The notes under the pieces: generated by a model
What the model saw: only the letters and a program-made list of their open reading frames with translations
Databases searched by the model: none
Told to the model about the DNA's origin: nothing
In this document: positions 61,544 through 64,000 of the stretch, one piece after another
Position numbering within the stretch: position 1 is the first letter of the stretch
Layout: every line of letters begins with the position of its first letter
NCBI GenBank assembly: GCA_963727635.1
Contig: CAVSHP010000015.1
Span: 248,001 to 312,000 of the forward strand
Source: SZUA-36 sp963727635
GTDB taxonomy: Bacteria > Pseudomonadota > Gammaproteobacteria > Xanthomonadales > SZUA-36
Length of the DNA: 64,000 nt
Reading direction: 5' to 3'
Translations under genes and position numbers: made by a program

Positions 61544-62923
61544 ATGACTCAAGAAGCAGAAAACCTGGAAAATCCGCAACAGGATAACGTCTGGCAGCCG
61601 ACCTCCTGGCAAAAGCGGGAGGCCAAGCAACAGGCCAATTATCCCGACCAGGCTGAACTGCAGGCGACACTTGAAGAGTTATCGCGTCTGCCTCCCCTGG
61701 TGACTTCCTGGGAAATTTTATCTTTAAAGGAACAGATTGCACAGGCACAGGCCGGAGGCCGCTTTTTCCTGCAGGGCGGTGATTGTGCGGAAAGTTTTGC
61801 AGAATGTAATTCGGCTGTCATCACCAACCGGCTTAAGGTGCTCCTGCAAATGAGCCTGGCGTTGACACATGGGCTGCAAAAACCCGTCGTCAGGGTCGGA
61901 CGCTTCGCGGGGCAGTACGCCAAGCCGCGTTCTTCGGACCTGGAGACACGTGACGGAGTGACCCTTCCCAGCTACCGCGGTGACCTGGTGAACTCGGTCG
62001 AGTTTACAGCTGCAGCGCGGCGGCCGGACCCTCGGCGTCTGATCCAGGGACATGCGATGTCGTCCATGACGATGAATTTTGTCCGTGCGCTGGTTGACGG
62101 CGGATTTGCAGATTTGCATCATCCAGAGTACTGGAACCTGAGCTGGGTAGAACACTCACCGCTAGCCGAAGAATTTCAGCGACTGGCGGACAGTCTCGGC
62201 CGAGCCGTGAATTTCATGGAGACCATTTCCGGTCGTCGTGCCGGGGCGCTTAAAAGGGTCGATTTCTATACGTCCCACGAAGCGTTGCATCTGCATTACG
62301 AACAAGCGCTGACCCGCCAGGTCCCACGCCAGGAAGGCTGGTTTGACCTGACTACGCATTTCCCCTGGATTGGCATGCGCACTGCCGATGTCGATGGTGC
62401 ACACGTGGAGTATTTCAGGGGGATTCGTAACCCTGTCGGTATCAAGGTGGGGCCCAGTGCAACCACGCAACAACTTCGACGCTTATTGGAAATTCTCAAT
62501 CCTGACGATGAGCCGGGCCGTATCGTTCTGATTCACCGGATGGGTGCGTCCCAGATCGAGGCCAAGTTGCCGCCGATGATCAAAGCTGCGCAGGACTCGG
62601 GATCACCGGTGCTTTGGGTATGTGATCCCATGCATGGCAATACAGAAACGACCGCCTCTGGCATCAAAACCCGGCGCTTCCGCAATATCATGAGCGAAAC
62701 GGAAACGGCCATCGAACTTCATCACCAGCACGGCTCACACCTCGGTGGTGTGCATCTTGAACTGACCGGTGAAGATGTCACCGAGTGTACCGGCGGGGCA
62801 AGAAACCTGAGCGAAGTCGATCTGGAAAGGGCCTACAAATCAATTGTAGACCCGCGTCTGAATTACGAACAGGCCCTGGAACTGTCGATGCTGATCGTCA
62901 GCAAGTTTGATAAGTTGAGTTAA
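61544..62923 (+). CDS. Class II (plant-type) DAHP synthase
   Basis: A 459-residue 3-deoxy-D-arabino-heptulosonate-7-phosphate synthase of the class II family, the first enzyme of the shikimate pathway (PEP plus erythrose-4-phosphate). Diagnostic segments are WQPTSWQKREAKQQANYPD, the metal-ligand cysteine in LQGGDCAESF, GRFAGQYAKPRSS, MGASQIEAKLPPMI, CDPMHGNTE and GGVHLELTGEDVTEC. It is not related in sequence to E. coli AroF/G/H. The N-terminus is short, without the long regulatory extension of the mycobacterial enzyme. Confidence 0.95.
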   Translation: MTQEAENLENPQQDNVWQPTSWQKREAKQQANYPDQAELQATLEELSRLPPLVTSWEILSLKEQIAQAQAGGRFFLQGGDCAESFAECNSAVITNRLKVLLQMSLALTHGLQKPVVRVGRFAGQYAKPRSSDLETRDGVTLPSYRGDLVNSVEFTAAARRPDPRRLIQGHAMSSMTMNFVRALVDGGFADLHHPEYWNLSWVEHSPLAEEFQRLADSLGRAVNFMETISGRRAGALKRVDFYTSHEALHLHYEQALTRQVPRQEGWFDLTTHFPWIGMRTADVDGAHVEYFRGIRNPVGIKVGPSATTQQLRRLLEILNPDDEPGRIVLIHRMGASQIEAKLPPMIKAAQDSGSPVLWVCDPMHGNTETTASGIKTRRFRNIMSETETAIELHHQHGSHLGGVHLELTGEDVTECTGGARNLSEVDLERAYKSIVDPRLNYEQALELSMLIVSKFDKLS

Positions 62924-62925
62924 GT

Positions 62926-64000
62926 TTGTCTTTGCTTTTCGCCAAGTCATTGATCCGTTTCCGCACGCCTGGGTATTACAGGCTGGTGTGTGTGTTCACC
63001 GCCATGTATCTGTTCTCGCAAGCGGTGCTGGCGGCGGGCGAGGTCCGTCATACGGTAAGTTTCCCGAAGGACAAGGAACAACTCCTGCTTGTGCGTTCCG
63101 AATTCCCCGTCAGTGCGTCGGTGACCGAGCTGACCATGCCAAACTGGACACCGGGTTCCTACCTGATCAGGGATTATGCGGCCAACGTCAATAGTATTTC
63201 TGCTGTATCTGCGGATGGCACGCCGTTGTCCCTGCAAAAAGTCAGCAAGGACCGCTGGCAGGTCGATACGGGTCAAACCAATACTTTGATCGTCAACTAC
63301 GAGGTGTTCACACCCGAAATCAATGTCAGCACCAGTTGGGCGAGCCGGGAGTTTTCACTGATCAATGGCGCATCGGTTTTCCTGTATACCGAGCAAACAA
63401 GGGGTTTGCCCCAATTGGTCGAAGTAGTAAGCGACCCGTCCAGGGGCCAGGTCTTTAGCGCCATGGAAAACACCGCGGATGGTGGTGTATTCCGCGCGGA
63501 AAATTACGATGAATTGGTAGACAATCCGGTCGCTGTAGCCCGGGCGCCCGTGTACCGATTTGCGCACGACAGCCAGGATTATGTGCTGCTGAACGTGGGT
63601 GAAAATGAATTCTGGGACGGTGCACAAGCGGCGCAAGATGTGGAAAAAATTGTTGCCGAAACGCAGTCGTTCTGGGGTGTCAATCCGCTCAAACGTACTT
63701 ATTGGTTTATGAATTTTGCCGTTGAAGGAAAGGGTGGTCTCGAACACGACCAGAGCACGGTGGTGATGACGGGCCGGCGTCAGATGCGTGACCGCAAGGA
63801 CTATGTAAAATGGTTGGGAACCATTGCGCATGAATTCTTCCATGTATGGAATGTCCGTCACATGCGTCCGCTCGAACTGGCACAATACGATTACCAGAAT
63901 GAACAATATACAAGCGAGTTATGGCTCGCTGAGGGCTTGACCAGTTATTACGATAATCTGCTCCTGTCCCGGGCTGGTTTGATCACACCTAAAGAGTACA
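62926..64000 (+). CDS. M61 family glycyl aminopeptidase, 5' part (partial)
   Basis: The frame runs open to the window end, so only the first 358 codons are seen. The N-terminal part is signal-peptide-like (YLFSQAVLAAGEVRH), followed by the M61 N-terminal beta domain (LTMPNWTPGSYLIRDYA) and the zinc-protease core: HEFFHVWNVRHMRP gives the HExxH pair and LWLAEGLTSYYDNLLL the downstream glutamate. M61 enzymes prefer N-terminal Gly or Ala; a PDZ domain usually follows but lies outside the window. The start is uncertain: TTG at 62926, or a later GTG or the ATG at 63004, just before the hydrophobic stretch. Confidence 0.85.
   Translation, partial: MSLLFAKSLIRFRTPGYYRLVCVFTAMYLFSQAVLAAGEVRHTVSFPKDKEQLLLVRSEFPVSASVTELTMPNWTPGSYLIRDYAANVNSISAVSADGTPLSLQKVSKDRWQVDTGQTNTLIVNYEVFTPEINVSTSWASREFSLINGASVFLYTEQTRGLPQLVEVVSDPSRGQVFSAMENTADGGVFRAENYDELVDNPVAVARAPVYRFAHDSQDYVLLNVGENEFWDGAQAAQDVEKIVAETQSFWGVNPLKRTYWFMNFAVEGKGGLEHDQSTVVMTGRRQMRDRKDYVKWLGTIAHEFFHVWNVRHMRPLELAQYDYQNEQYTSELWLAEGLTSYYDNLLLSRAGLITPKEY

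Overview
The window is chromosomal DNA of a gammaproteobacterium. The evidence is the gene order (tRNA-Tyr/Gly/Thr-tuf-tRNA-Trp-secE-nusG-rplKAJL-rpoBC, then the str, S10, spc and alpha ribosomal operons run together), the hemA-prfA / lolB-ispE-tRNA-Gln-prs / rplY-pth-ychF block, miaB-ybeZ-ybeY-corC, Fur-type control of feoAB, and a zinc-free long-form S14. GC content is moderate. I cannot name a genus; a free-living, probably marine or sediment lineage is a guess from the secreted PKD/CBM-type protein and the plant-type DAHP synthase.

Layout. 1-1 kb: 3' end of a PEP/pyruvate-binding-domain protein. 1-5.1 kb (minus): sirtuin, tdh, kbl and a nitrilase-family hydrolase, a threonine-to-glycine operon with extras. 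5.3-10.5 kb (plus): miaB, ybeZ, ybeY, corC and, where lnt normally sits, a DUF4105/Lnb-like membrane protein. 10.5-13.3 kb (minus): hemA-prfA followed by a secreted histidine phosphatase instead of prmC. 13.5-17.8 kb (plus): TPR lipoprotein, lolB, ispE, tRNA-Gln, prs. 18-22.6 kb: a two-gene insertion (1225-residue secreted metallophosphoesterase plus a TPR protein) between prs and rplY. 22.8-25.3 kb: rplY, pth, ychF. 25.3-57.6 kb: about 32 kb of translation and transcription machinery with both tuf copies, closed by a bidirectional terminator. 57.6-60.9 kb (minus): feoB-feoA behind a Fur-box-like site and a urocanase remnant. 61-64 kb (plus): dsbB, class II DAHP synthase and the start of an M61 glycyl aminopeptidase.

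Three things stand out. First, the miaB-ybeZ and feoA-feoB gaps hold elements of the same unusual build: about 260 bp, an outer inverted repeat enclosing two hairpin arms of 90-100 nt. A 54-bp core is 46/54 identical between the copies in opposite orientation, while the bases of the stems differ in sequence but still pair. This is the best candidate here for an undescribed structured repeat or mobile family. Second, a DUF4105/Lnb-like protein occupies the lnt position of the ybeZ-ybeY-corC operon, suggesting an alternative lipoprotein N-acyltransferase. Third, five essential or highly conserved genes (miaB, ychF, rpoB and both tuf copies) each carry a one-base frameshift. These are most simply sequence errors, but the two tuf lesions fall at the same codon and differ in direction.

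All family assignments come from reading the sequence and recalling known families; no search was run.
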